A stretch of 23,151 nt of DNA from a virus, in the IMG/VR virus record IMGVR_UViG_3300049893_000612, positions 1 through 23,151 of that record. One strand, written 5' to 3'. The translations under genes and the position numbers were made by a program. The notes beneath the pieces are model-generated. The model ran no database searches and was not told where the DNA came from. It saw nothing but the letters and a program-made list of their open reading frames with translations. Positions 1 to 7,344 of the stretch are shown piece after piece. Every line of letters starts with the position of its first letter. Positions within the stretch are counted from its first letter, which is position 1.

Positions 1-26
1 GAGTTAACTGAAAGAGTTGAAGCTAT

Positions 27-518
27 ATGGGAAGATTAGCGAAACCGACATCGTTGAAGGCGCTGGAGGGGAATCCAGGGCGGCGACCGCTGCCTAAGAA
101 TGAGCCGCTCGTTGGCATATCCGCCGGGAAGCCGCCGGCATGGCTCTCGGCAGACGCTCTAATCTATTGGGATCAAATCGCGGCAATTCTGATAGGCGCG
201 AACATTCTCAGCATCGCGGATGAAACCGCCCTGGGCATTCTTTGCGACCAGCTCGCAATTTACGTAAAGGCGAAGGGCATCGTCGAGAAGGAGGGAATCA
301 CCTATTCGATAACAAACAAATCTGGCGACTCCGTGATCCTTCGCCGGCCGGAACTGGAGATCGCGAACGTCGCGCGCGACGCCGCGATGAAGATTGTCGC
401 GCAGCTCGGCATGACGCCCACAATGCGTTCCAAGGTCCAAAAGATCGTCGAAAAGAAGGGCGATCCCCTTGAGGAGTTCATGTCCCCGGATACCCAGAAA
501 CGCAAATGGACCCAGTGA
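27..518 (+). CDS. terS: Terminase small subunit, P27-like family
   Basis: This 163-residue protein should recognise the phage DNA and recruit the large terminase to start head filling. The N-terminus has the family signature: a GRLAKPT-type basic start, then LKALEGNPGRRPLP (residues about 10-23) followed by NEP and a PPAWL segment, as in HK97-like P27 small terminases. The rest is mostly helical, with a basic tail. The ATG at 27 lacks a strong ribosome binding site; a weak GAAAGAG lies upstream. The 3' end overlaps the large terminase gene by 13 bases, which suggests translational coupling. Only 26 bases lie upstream, so its promoter is outside the window. Family assignment rests on the motif and on the neighbour. 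Confidence 0.9.
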   Translation: MGRLAKPTSLKALEGNPGRRPLPKNEPLVGISAGKPPAWLSADALIYWDQIAAILIGANILSIADETALGILCDQLAIYVKAKGIVEKEGITYSITNKSGDSVILRRPELEIANVARDAAMKIVAQLGMTPTMRSKVQKIVEKKGDPLEEFMSPDTQKRKWTQ

Positions 519-2233
519 CTTCCTACGCCAAAGCGGTGGTCAAGAAGCGAATCGTCGCGGGGCGCGCGGTGCGTTTGGCGTGTGAGCGGCATTTGCGCGA
601 CCTGAAATCTGGCGCGCGGCGCGGCATCCGTTTTGACGCCGACCGCGCCGCGAAGACGATCAAGTTCTTCGATCTCCTTCATCTTGCCGAAGGAGAGCAC
701 GCCGGAAAGCCCTTCAAGCTGCAACCCTGGCAGCAGTTCGTCGTCGGCTCGCTGTTCGGATGGTTCAAATACGACCGCGAAAAAGGAGATTACTTCCGGC
801 GCTTCCGCACCGCCTATCTCGAAATCGGCAAGGGCAACGGGAAGACTCCGCTGGCGGCCGCGATTGGAATCATCGGCCTGATCGCGGACAACGAGCCGGG
901 CGCGGAAATTTACTCCGCCGCGACGATGCGCGAGCAGGCTGGCATCTGCTTTCGCGACGCCGTGAACATGGTCAAGTCGTCTCCGAGCTTGAAGGATCGC
1001 ATCGCCGTTCTCACGGGGAGCCTTGTATTCCACGAGCGGCTTTCGTTCTTCCGAACGTGTTCGTCCGAACACCGCGGGCTCGACGGCAAGCGGCCCCACA
1101 TCGCCATCATCGACGAGCTACACGAACACCCTACTGCGATGGTCGTCGATAAGATGTCCGCCGGAACCAAGGGCCGGCGCCAGCCGCTCATCTTCGAGAT
1201 CACAAACAGCGGCCACGACCGCACCACGGTGTGTTACCACCACCATGAGTATTCGCTGAAGTTGCTGGAAGGGCTCTTACAAAACGATTCATGGTTCGCT
1301 TATGTCTGCCAGCTCGATCCATGCAAGAAGTGCCTGGCCGAAGGGAAGACGCAGCCGCAAGACGATTGCGAGGACTGCGACCAGTGGACGGACGAAGCCG
1401 TATGGCCGAAGGCAAACCCGAACCTGGGCGTATCGATCACCAAAAAGTATCTCCGGCAGCAAGTGGACGAAGCGCTCGGGATGCCGTCGAAACGGAACAT
1501 TGTTCTCCGCCTCAATTTCTGCGTCTGGACGGAATCGTCCGTGGTATGGCTGCCGATGAATCGCTGGGACGAGTGCTCGGGCGCCGTCACGGAAGAGATG
1601 TTGCGGGGCCAAACATGCTACGGCGGCCTGGACCTTGCGAGCACGTCCGACATCGCCGCCCTGGCTCTGCTGTTTCCTCCAAACGACGACCGCCCCGAGT
1701 GGGCCGCGCTCACTTATTTCTGGTGCCCCGAAGAGCAGGCCGCGGTTCGCACCGAGCGAGACCGCCTGAATTACATGGACTGGATTCGCCAGGGATACAT
1801 TCAGGCGACCGAGGGAGACGTGGTGGATTACAACGCCATCAAGAAAAAGATTCTCCAGCTCTACGAGCAGTTCCACATCGCCGAGATTGCCTTCGACCGC
1901 TGGAACGCCACGCAAATCACCACCGACCTCGATGCCGAGGGCCTGACAATGGTTCCGTTCGGGCAGGGCTTTCAGTCAATGTCCGCTCCCGCAAAGGCGC
2001 TGGAGGCAATCGTGCGCGACCGCGCGCTGCTTCACGGAGGCAACCCAGTTCTCCGTTGGATGGCGTCGAACTGCGCCGTCCGCCAGGACCCAGCCGGGAA
2101 CATCAAGCCGGCAAAGGACAAATCGACCGAGAAGATCGACGGCATCGTGGCGCTGGTCATGGCGCTGGGCCGCGCCACAGTGCAAGCCACCGCCGGATCG
2201 ATCTACGAGGAGCAAGGAATCCAGGTATTTTAG
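506..2233 (+). CDS. terL: Terminase large subunit (ATPase/nuclease packaging motor)
   Basis: The 575-residue motor pumps DNA into the prohead and cuts the concatemer. Visible motifs: Walker A GKGNGKT at residues 108-114; Walker B with IIDE at 201-204; a nuclease domain with candidate metal-binding aspartates D376 (GGLDLAS), D464 (IAFDRW) and D545 (EKIDG). The length and the EVW..ANPNLG segment fit the Terminase_1 (HK97/YmfN-like) group. An unusual Cys4 pattern, C273-x2-C276-x11-C288-x2-C291, sits just before that segment at the end of the ATPase part and could bind zinc. The ATG at 506 overlaps the small terminase stop. An 81-base AT-richer gap follows before the portal. Confidence 0.96.
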   Translation: MDPVTSYAKAVVKKRIVAGRAVRLACERHLRDLKSGARRGIRFDADRAAKTIKFFDLLHLAEGEHAGKPFKLQPWQQFVVGSLFGWFKYDREKGDYFRRFRTAYLEIGKGNGKTPLAAAIGIIGLIADNEPGAEIYSAATMREQAGICFRDAVNMVKSSPSLKDRIAVLTGSLVFHERLSFFRTCSSEHRGLDGKRPHIAIIDELHEHPTAMVVDKMSAGTKGRRQPLIFEITNSGHDRTTVCYHHHEYSLKLLEGLLQNDSWFAYVCQLDPCKKCLAEGKTQPQDDCEDCDQWTDEAVWPKANPNLGVSITKKYLRQQVDEALGMPSKRNIVLRLNFCVWTESSVVWLPMNRWDECSGAVTEEMLRGQTCYGGLDLASTSDIAALALLFPPNDDRPEWAALTYFWCPEEQAAVRTERDRLNYMDWIRQGYIQATEGDVVDYNAIKKKILQLYEQFHIAEIAFDRWNATQITTDLDAEGLTMVPFGQGFQSMSAPAKALEAIVRDRALLHGGNPVLRWMASNCAVRQDPAGNIKPAKDKSTEKIDGIVALVMALGRATVQATAGSIYEEQGIQVF

Positions 2234-2240
2234 AAATTCA

Positions 2241-2314
2241 GCGCTAATGCGCATTTTTCGGTTGCGCAACACCATATCTTGTGATAATGTTCGTGTATAA
2301 TAATATACACTGGT
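2241..2314 (+). promoter_or_regulatory. Gap before portal with two inverted repeats and a TATAAT box
   Basis: This short gap is more AT-rich than its surroundings. GTTGCGCAAC at 2261-2270 is a perfect 10-base palindrome, preceded by a related TGCGCA at 2248-2253. GTGTAT and ATACAC at 2293-2298 and 2305-2310 form an 18-base dyad; as RNA it could fold into a 7-bp stem with a 4-base loop. A TATAAT lies in the dyad at 2296-2301, but no -35 box is found at the usual distance. A GATAAT at 2283-2288 lies 15 bases after a TTGCGC. It could be a promoter with an operator, or an RNA hairpin over the portal start. Function is inferred only. Confidence 0.35.
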
Positions 2315-4111
2315 GTGTCTGAAAGGCTAAACTTGAAGCTGCCTTTGGTTCCTGTCGAAGTCAATTTCAACCCGTTTCAGGTGCGCTCAACTCTTTCCGA
2401 CCCTCCCGATTGGCTTCGCCGCCTCTATGGCATCCCCACTTCATCCGGCTCCGAGATCGCCGTCAACGAAGCCAACGCCATGTCGATCGACGCCGTGTAT
2501 TCGGCGGTCCGGATTATTGCCGAGGACACCGCGAAAATTCCGTGGATGCTATACCAGCGCGACGGCAACGGAGACAAACACCGCGCAACGGGACATCGCC
2601 TCTATCCAATTTTGCACGACCGCCCGAACCCCTACATGTCGAGCTTCACCTTCCGTCGTTACATCCAAACGTCCGTGCTTTTGTGGGGCAACGGGTACGC
2701 CGAAATTCAGTTCGACAACGCCGGCCGCCCCATCGCGCTGTGGCCGCTGCGCCCGGAATGCACCAAGCCGAAGATTCTCACGAAAGACGCAACCGGAACG
2801 CCAATCGATCCCGAGCTGCACTATGAAACCGACGCGCCAAACGGCCGCAAGATTATGCTGCCGGACTGGAAGGTTTTTCACATAAAAGGCATGGGAGATA
2901 ACCCCTGGGAAGGCGTCTCTGTCGTCACCTATGCCCGCCGTAGTTTCGCCCTCATTATGGGCGCGGAAGAGTATGGAGCGAGTTTTTTTGGAAATCACCA
3001 GCAGCCCTCCGGAATTCTGAAACATCCCAAGCTGCTGTCGCCGCAAGCCCGCAAGAACCTTCAGGAATCCATCCAGACCGGCAAGATCGGCGCGCGCAAC
3101 GCTCACAAACTCATGCTGCTCGAAGAAGGACTCGAATTCCAGCAGATGAGCATGTCGAATCAGGATTCGCAATTCTTGGAATCGCGCAAGTTTGGCGTGA
3201 ACACCGTGGCGCGATGGTTCCGAATGAAGCCCCACAAGATGGGCGATCTTGGCGAGTCGGCCTACAGCAACATCGAAGCGGAAGAGCGCTCCTACGTCAA
3301 CGACTGCCTAGTCCCCTGGATCGTGCAGTGGGAGCAGGAAGCGAATCTGAAACTGATCAGCGCCGCCCAGCGCTCGGAATATTTTTCAGAGTTCCTGATC
3401 GACGCCATGCTCCGCGGAGACTTCGCGGCGCGAATGCAGGGCTACGCCGTGGGCCGCCAATGGGGATTCCTCAGCGCGAACGACATCCGGCGCCTGGAGA
3501 ACCTGAACTCCATCGGCGAGCAGGGCGACATCTACATGGTCCCGCTGAACATGATCCCCGCCGAAAACGTCGGCAAGATGCCGGACCCGGCCACCGAGCC
3601 CGCAGTAAAGACCGATCCGCAACAGGCCCGCGAAGCGCTGCTGATCGGGAGAATCTCCGCCGCGCATCTCGGGATGCTGAATCAAGCCGCGGAACGCATG
3701 GTGAAGCGCGAGGGTGACTCGCTGCTGCGCGCGTGGAACAAGTCGTCCGGCAAGGACCGATTGCACGCCTTTTCGCAATCCGTGGAAGAGCTTTACAAAA
3801 CCTTCCCGGAAGCCATCGCGAGAACATTTCTTCCTGTAGCCTCCACCTTCGCCGCGTCCGTGCGGTCGTTCCATCATGACGATTCGCCCGAAGATCTCGC
3901 GTCGATTAACGCGCGAGTTTCCGAGATCGCGAGCCAATACTGCGAGCGGTCGCGCGGCGAACTGGCGGCTGCAATCGTTTCCGGGGACGCGGACAAGCAA
4001 ATCCCGGCCCTGCTAGACAAATGGACGACGCGCGCCACGGCCCTGTGCCAGTCGATGTTCGCGGCGATTCAGGCGATGGCTAGCGAAAAAAGAAGTGAGG
4101 TTGCCGCATGA
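2315..4111 (+). CDS. Portal protein, HK97 family
   Basis: The portal forms the dodecameric ring at the head vertex through which DNA enters and to which the tail connects. HK97-type portal features are visible: VYSAVRIIAEDTAKIPWMLY at about residues 61-80, RPNPYMS (103-109), LLWGNGYAEI (122-131), ALWPLRPE (141-148), then an HIKG...PWEGVS segment and a G...QQPSGIL region. At 598 residues it is longer than many relatives. A helical, charged tail from about residue 430 onward is not explained by the core fold. The start is uncertain: GTG 2315 has no ribosome binding site, whereas in-frame TTG at 2333 has GAAAGG six bases upstream. The 3' end overlaps the protease gene by 4 bases (ATGA). Confidence 0.94.
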   Translation: MSERLNLKLPLVPVEVNFNPFQVRSTLSDPPDWLRRLYGIPTSSGSEIAVNEANAMSIDAVYSAVRIIAEDTAKIPWMLYQRDGNGDKHRATGHRLYPILHDRPNPYMSSFTFRRYIQTSVLLWGNGYAEIQFDNAGRPIALWPLRPECTKPKILTKDATGTPIDPELHYETDAPNGRKIMLPDWKVFHIKGMGDNPWEGVSVVTYARRSFALIMGAEEYGASFFGNHQQPSGILKHPKLLSPQARKNLQESIQTGKIGARNAHKLMLLEEGLEFQQMSMSNQDSQFLESRKFGVNTVARWFRMKPHKMGDLGESAYSNIEAEERSYVNDCLVPWIVQWEQEANLKLISAAQRSEYFSEFLIDAMLRGDFAARMQGYAVGRQWGFLSANDIRRLENLNSIGEQGDIYMVPLNMIPAENVGKMPDPATEPAVKTDPQQAREALLIGRISAAHLGMLNQAAERMVKREGDSLLRAWNKSSGKDRLHAFSQSVEELYKTFPEAIARTFLPVASTFAASVRSFHHDDSPEDLASINARVSEIASQYCERSRGELAAAIVSGDADKQIPALLDKWTTRATALCQSMFAAIQAMASEKRSEVAA

Positions 4112-4773
4112 AAATCGAATATCGAGTGATCCCAATCGGCGAGGGAGCCGAGGTACGGACTGAGACGACAGGGGACGAAGTCCGACTCAACGGCTATGCC
4201 ACGGTGTACGACAAAGAAACCGAACTCTTCCCCGGATTCCTGGAAAAATTCGCTCCAGGCGCATTCCGAGACGCGCTCGCTGGCGGCGGCGACGTGGTTG
4301 CATTGTACAACCATGACAAAAATTTGCTTTTGGGAAGGACGAAAAGCAAAACTCTGCGGCTCCGCGAAGACCCGCAGGGACTTTACATGGAAGTCGATTT
4401 GCCAAAAACCCAACTGGGGCGCGATATGGAAGTTCTTGTCGGTCGGGGTGACATTCGCGGCCAGTCGTTCGGATTCTCAGTGGATCAACCGAACGGGGAG
4501 ACGTTCGATAAACGCGGCAAGAACATCGTTAGGACAGTATTGAAAGCGTCCCTGCGGGATGTCGGGCCGGTCACCTTCCCAGCCTATCCGCAAACCTCCG
4601 TCAGCCTGCGCTCGGCGCTCGAAGAGTGCGGAGTGGAGCAAGTCGAGATCGAGCGGATTCTTCAGGAGCAGGAAACGCAGCCGGATCGCGCCGCCGGGCC
4701 AAGCTTGGAACTGCTGACGCGAAGGCTCGCGCTTCGCCGGAGGGAAATGTTCCTTTCCGGCGCGGCGCGCTGA
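4108..4773 (+). CDS. Prohead maturation protease, HK97 S78-like family
   Basis: This 221-residue serine protease is expected to cut the N-terminal delta domain from the capsid protein during head maturation. It carries the family pattern: LNGYATVYD near the start, F-x-E-KFAPGAF (residues about 43-53), the catalytic histidine in YNHD (H69), the catalytic serine in GQSFGF (S120), and a VGPVTFPAYPQT segment (152-163). The third position, usually glutamate (E-V-S-P-V), is aspartate here (D151). The ATG at 4108 overlaps the portal stop (ATGA), so translation is probably coupled. Residues 165-221 form a charged tail. Its substrate is very likely the capsid protein encoded just downstream. Confidence 0.94.
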   Translation: MKIEYRVIPIGEGAEVRTETTGDEVRLNGYATVYDKETELFPGFLEKFAPGAFRDALAGGGDVVALYNHDKNLLLGRTKSKTLRLREDPQGLYMEVDLPKTQLGRDMEVLVGRGDIRGQSFGFSVDQPNGETFDKRGKNIVRTVLKASLRDVGPVTFPAYPQTSVSLRSALEECGVEQVEIERILQEQETQPDRAAGPSLELLTRRLALRRREMFLSGAAR

Positions 4774-4792
4774 AAATAGTTCGAGAAATCTC

Positions 4793-4821
4793 TTGACAAG
4801 TTTGCGCTTTGCGGATATTTG
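4793..4821 (+). promoter_or_regulatory. Candidate sigma70-type promoter before the capsid leader
   Basis: A perfect TTGACA (-35) lies at 4793-4798, 20 bases after the protease stop. At 17-base spacing follows TATTTG (4816-4821), a weak -10; GATATT at 4814-4819 is a better match but at 15-base spacing. Transcription would start near 4828 and read into the structured leader and the major capsid gene. A separate promoter for the most highly expressed virion protein is plausible. The weak -10 keeps the call tentative. Confidence 0.45.
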
Positions 4822-4827
4822 TTAGGA

Positions 4828-4957
4828 GAACACGGTGCGAACGGCCGACGCCGCTTCGCATTGAAAATTGAATCGCGGCTTATTTCTTCATCGGGGCTTA
4901 CGCCGACCAAAAGAAGCCGTGCGACAACATCACGTTGCCGCGCGGCTTTTTCTTTTT
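4828..4957 (+). ncRNA. Candidate structured leader RNA or small RNA upstream of the capsid gene
   Basis: Between the promoter-like site and the capsid start no protein is convincing, but several RNA stems are. Hairpin 1: TGCGAACGGC at 4836-4845 pairs with GCCGCTTCGCA at 4850-4860, with one bulged base and a 4-base loop. A weaker hairpin lies at about 4891-4906. Hairpin 3 (4911-4951) is the terminator-like stem listed separately. A transcript of about 130 bases ending in the T-rich tract would look like a small RNA; if transcription continues, the same region is the 5' leader of the capsid mRNA. The frame is also open upstream of the capsid ATG, but its translation looks random. No match to a known RNA family is recognised. 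Confidence 0.45.
4911..4957 (+). terminator. Strong intrinsic-terminator-like hairpin with T tract
   Basis: AAGCCGTGCG (4914-4923) pairs with CGCGCGGCTT (4939-4948) over ten positions including one G-U. After one A-C mismatch, CAAC (4925-4928) pairs with GTTG (4934-4937) around the loop ATCAC. The stem runs into TTTTTCTTTTT (4947-4957). This is the most terminator-like structure in the window, yet it lies 27 bases before the major capsid start, so read-through, antitermination or attenuation is implied. Confidence 0.6.
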
Positions 4958-4980
4958 CCGCGCGGCGAAAGGAAAAAGCC
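4937..4980 (+). promoter_or_regulatory. Alternative pairings around the capsid ribosome binding site
   Basis: GCCGCGCGG (4937-4945) and CCGCGCGGC (4958-4966) are a perfect 9-base inverted repeat that would break up the terminator stem. GGCTTTTTC (4944-4952) is perfectly complementary to GAAAAAGCC (4972-4980), which lies directly between the capsid AAAGGA (4968-4973) and its ATG (4984). The terminator, the inverted repeat and the ribosome-binding-site stem exclude each other, giving switch-like potential. This is read from base complementarity only. Confidence 0.4.
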
Positions 4981-4983
4981 CTT

Positions 4984-6273
4984 ATGGAGAATGAAACCAA
5001 GCAATTGCGGGAAGAGTACGGGAAACTCATCGACGATTCCCGCGCGATTCTGGAAAAGGCCAAGGCCGAAAAGCGGGAACTGAATACGGAGGAATCCGCC
5101 TCCTATTCGAAGATGGAAACCCGGCTCGAAGCCATCGAGGCCGACATCAAGGCCGTCGAGGAGCGGACGCAGCGCATCTCGAAACTCGAAGCGCGCGAAG
5201 CCTTCGCCAAGAAGCCCCAGCCCACCGCCGCCGCCGTTGCGGCAGCCAAAACCGAAAAGCGCGATTCGAAACTGAGCGAGGAAGAGCTTCGCTTCTGGGG
5301 ACCGCGCGCCACTCCCGAATACCACGCCGAATTCCGAAGCTGGATCGCCAGCGGAACTATGGGGCCGGTCCTGCAATCGAAGGAAACCCGCGACCTCCAG
5401 GCCACGATCAACACGCAGGGCGGCTACCTGGTCGCTCCGCAGCAGTTCGTCGCCAGCCTGATTCAGGCCGTGGACAACCTGGTCTTCATGCGCGGGCTCG
5501 CCACGAAGTATCAGGTGAACAACGCCGAAAGCCTCGGAGCGCCTTCGCTCGACACCGACGTTGCCGATCCCGACTGGACGGCCGAAGTCGGAACCGTCTC
5601 CGCGGACACTTCGCTGGCGCTCGGCAAGCGCGAGCTGCATCCCCACCAGCTCACAAAGTTGGTGAAGGTGTCGATGAAGCTGTTGCGGCAGGCCGCCATC
5701 AACCCGGAAAACCTCGTCATGGAGCGGCTGGCATACAAGTTTGCCGTGACGGAAGAAAACGCCTTCCTGAACGGCAACGGCGCCGGGCAGCCTCTGGGCG
5801 TGTTCACCGCCTCCGCCGCTGGCATCAGCACCGGCCGGGACGTTTCGACGGGGAATACCTCCACCGCAATTCAGACCGACGGCCTGATGGAGGCATTCCA
5901 CACGCTCAAGGGCCAGTATTGGGGCACCGCGCAGTGGATTTTCCACCGCGACGCCGTGAAGCAAATCCGCAAACTGAAGGACGGCGACGGGCAGTACATC
6001 TTCTCGCCGGGCATCGTCGGCGGCTTCCCGAACACCATCCTCGGGCGTCCTTACAGCATCTCCGAGTACGCTCCGAACACCTTCACCACTGGCCTCTACG
6101 TCGGCATCATCGGCGACTTCTCGAAATACTGGATCGCCGACGCCCTGAACATGGAGGTCCAGCGCCTCAACGAGCTGTACGCGGCAACCAGTCAGGTCGG
6201 GTTCATCGGACGTTCCGAAACCGACGGGATGCCAGTTCTCGAAGAGGCTTTCGTCCGCGTGAAGCTGGCGTAA
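4984..6273 (+). CDS. Major capsid protein, HK97 fold
   Basis: The 429-residue protein builds the icosahedral shell. Residues 1-100 are a charged coiled coil that serves as the internal scaffold (delta domain) and is later removed by the protease encoded upstream. An Ala/Pro-rich linker (78-90) follows, and the mature shell domain probably begins near ETRDLQATINTQGGYLVP-like sequence at about 134-151. This is the usual start of HK97-type cores (QGGYLVAPQQF). I chose ATG 4984 because AAAGGA lies 10 bases upstream and the coiled coil starts there. The frame is open back to TTG 4819, but that part covers the hairpin leader and reads as random, Arg/Ser-rich sequence. Confidence 0.96.
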   Translation: MENETKQLREEYGKLIDDSRAILEKAKAEKRELNTEESASYSKMETRLEAIEADIKAVEERTQRISKLEAREAFAKKPQPTAAAVAAAKTEKRDSKLSEEELRFWGPRATPEYHAEFRSWIASGTMGPVLQSKETRDLQATINTQGGYLVAPQQFVASLIQAVDNLVFMRGLATKYQVNNAESLGAPSLDTDVADPDWTAEVGTVSADTSLALGKRELHPHQLTKLVKVSMKLLRQAAINPENLVMERLAYKFAVTEENAFLNGNGAGQPLGVFTASAAGISTGRDVSTGNTSTAIQTDGLMEAFHTLKGQYWGTAQWIFHRDAVKQIRKLKDGDGQYIFSPGIVGGFPNTILGRPYSISEYAPNTFTTGLYVGIIGDFSKYWIADALNMEVQRLNELYAATSQVGFIGRSETDGMPVLEEAFVRVKLA

Positions 6274-6290
6274 CCGCAAACGCATGAAAC

Positions 6291-6310
6291 GGGGGCCGCG
6301 CTCGGCCCCT
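6291..6310 (+). other. GC-rich hairpin just after the capsid gene
   Basis: GGGGCCG (6292-6298) and CGGCCCC (6303-6309) form a perfect 7-bp stem with loop CGCT, 18 bases after the capsid stop. No T tract follows, so it is not a standard terminator. It may protect the 3' end of the capsid message or slow RNA polymerase. Confidence 0.5.
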
Positions 6311-6337
6311 GCACTTGAGAAATTGGAAGGAGCAGAA

Positions 6338-6787
6338 ATGGGAGAGATTTCCGTTGAGACAAAAGTGATCCAGTGCAAAACGGCGGTTGCGGCCGGGACC
6401 ACGGACATTACCGACGCCACGGCGGTGGATACGCAGGGTTACGAAGGAGTGCGGTTCTTCTTTTCGTTTGGAGCGATCACCTCCGGCGCGGCTACCTCGG
6501 TAGCTGTAGCCGGGAAGGCGACCAGCTCGCCTACGCCGGGAACCGACGATCTGACCGGATCGAAGATCACCGTGCTCGACACCGACGACGACAAGGTGTT
6601 CGTGCTGGACATCTACAAGCCTGTCCAGCGGTACATTCGCCCGTTTGTCAAGCGCGCCACGCAAAACTCGGTAGTCAACTGCATCATCGCCGAACTCTAC
6701 GGCGCGAAGAAGCAGCCCTTGGGCACGCAGGATACTTCCGTGGGCGGCCAGGAGACCTGGACGTCGCCCGCGGTTGGAACCGCGTAA
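6338..6787 (+). CDS. Head-region protein of unknown function, candidate decoration protein
   Basis: This 149-residue protein is not recognised as a named family. It is rich in Thr, Ala, Val and Gly with alternating hydrophobic residues, suggesting a beta-sandwich. It contains RFFFSF and YIRPFVKR segments, as in small phage proteins that sit on or near the shell. I chose ATG 6338 because GGAAGGAG ends five bases before it; the frame is open further upstream, but that part overlaps the capsid terminus and the hairpin. Its place directly after the capsid gene and between two strong hairpins suggests expression in high, separately tuned amounts, as for decoration proteins. The role is inferred from position and composition. 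Confidence 0.8.
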   Translation: MGEISVETKVIQCKTAVAAGTTDITDATAVDTQGYEGVRFFFSFGAITSGAATSVAVAGKATSSPTPGTDDLTGSKITVLDTDDDKVFVLDIYKPVQRYIRPFVKRATQNSVVNCIIAELYGAKKQPLGTQDTSVGGQETWTSPAVGTA

Positions 6788-6807
6788 ACAATCAACCAGC
6801 GCCTCCG

Positions 6808-6847
6808 AGCGCATAGCGCTAGACGGGATGGCCAGCGCCGTCCCGTC
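6808..6847 (+). other. Two adjacent hairpins before the next head gene
   Basis: AGCGC-ATA-GCGCT (6808-6820) forms a 5-bp stem. GACGGGATGGC (6822-6832) and GCCGTCCCGTC (6837-6847) form an 11-bp stem with one G-U pair and loop CAGC. They fill most of the 77-base gap between the genes at 6338 and 6865. No T tract follows. They may define mRNA ends or shield the downstream AAAGGAG ribosome binding site. Confidence 0.5.
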
Positions 6848-6864
6848 GCAGCAAAGGAGACACC

Positions 6865-7335
6865 ATGCCGGATGCAACGTATCAGCCGAAGGTCTATCGC
6901 AAGCAGGGCGGCGACGAGATGGTCGTCGCCAGCGGCGGCGCGATCACCGTCGAGACAGGCGGAACGCTCAATCCCCCAACCGTCGCCGAATCGAACGTCG
7001 TGGGCGGAGTCCCGCTCAAGTTCATGATCCCAATCGTAGCCGGGGCGCTCGGCAACACGGACATAATCACTACCTACAAAATCCGCGTGATCGAAGCATA
7101 CCTGATTCTTCGCGGCGCGGGCGTCGCTACGACCACTCTTCAGGTGAAAAACGGAACTTCCGCGATCACCGACGCGATGGCCGCGTCCGGCTCCGACCAG
7201 GCGGTGGTGCGCGCGGCGTCGATCGACGACGCGACTTATGAGATCGCCGCCGGAGGAACCCTGCGCGTGACCAGCGCCACGGGCGCATCCCAGCCGAATG
7301 CCCTGGTCGTCGTCACAGCCTTGAGGGTCGCATAA
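6865..7335 (+). CDS. Beta-rich head-region protein of unknown function
   Basis: A 156-residue protein, preceded by AAAGGAG at six bases from its ATG. It has no recognised catalytic motif, no cysteine and no membrane segment. It alternates Val/Ile/Thr-rich strands with Gly/Ala-rich turns: IRVIEAYLILRGAG at about 74-87, TLQVKNGTSAITDA at about 92-105, and a closing LRVTSATGASQPNALVVVTALRV-type end. This pattern fits a jelly-roll or Ig-like virion surface protein. It lies between the capsid gene and the connector genes, so a decoration or head-fibre role is likely but unproven. Confidence 0.8.
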   Translation: MPDATYQPKVYRKQGGDEMVVASGGAITVETGGTLNPPTVAESNVVGGVPLKFMIPIVAGALGNTDIITTYKIRVIEAYLILRGAGVATTTLQVKNGTSAITDAMAASGSDQAVVRAASIDDATYEIAAGGTLRVTSATGASQPNALVVVTALRVA

Positions 7336-7344
7336 GGGGGGACG

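Noticed and set aside
302-1099. Minus-strand 265-aa frame opposite both terminase genes
   Set aside because: Antisense to two strongly supported genes, no domain or start signal.
1291-2247. Plus-strand frame (318 aa) within the large terminase gene
   Set aside because: Arg/Pro/Gly-rich out-of-frame shadow; the terminase motifs lie in the other frame.
4819-4983. Upstream extension of the capsid protein by 55 residues
   Set aside because: TTG start without a ribosome binding site, random composition, and it covers the hairpin leader; ATG 4984 has AAAGGA and begins the coiled coil.
4930-6420. Large minus-strand reading frame (496 aa) opposite the capsid gene
   Set aside because: It is the antisense of a well-supported HK97 capsid gene. 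Its translation is Arg/Gly/Asp/His-rich without domains, as expected from GC-rich codon bias.
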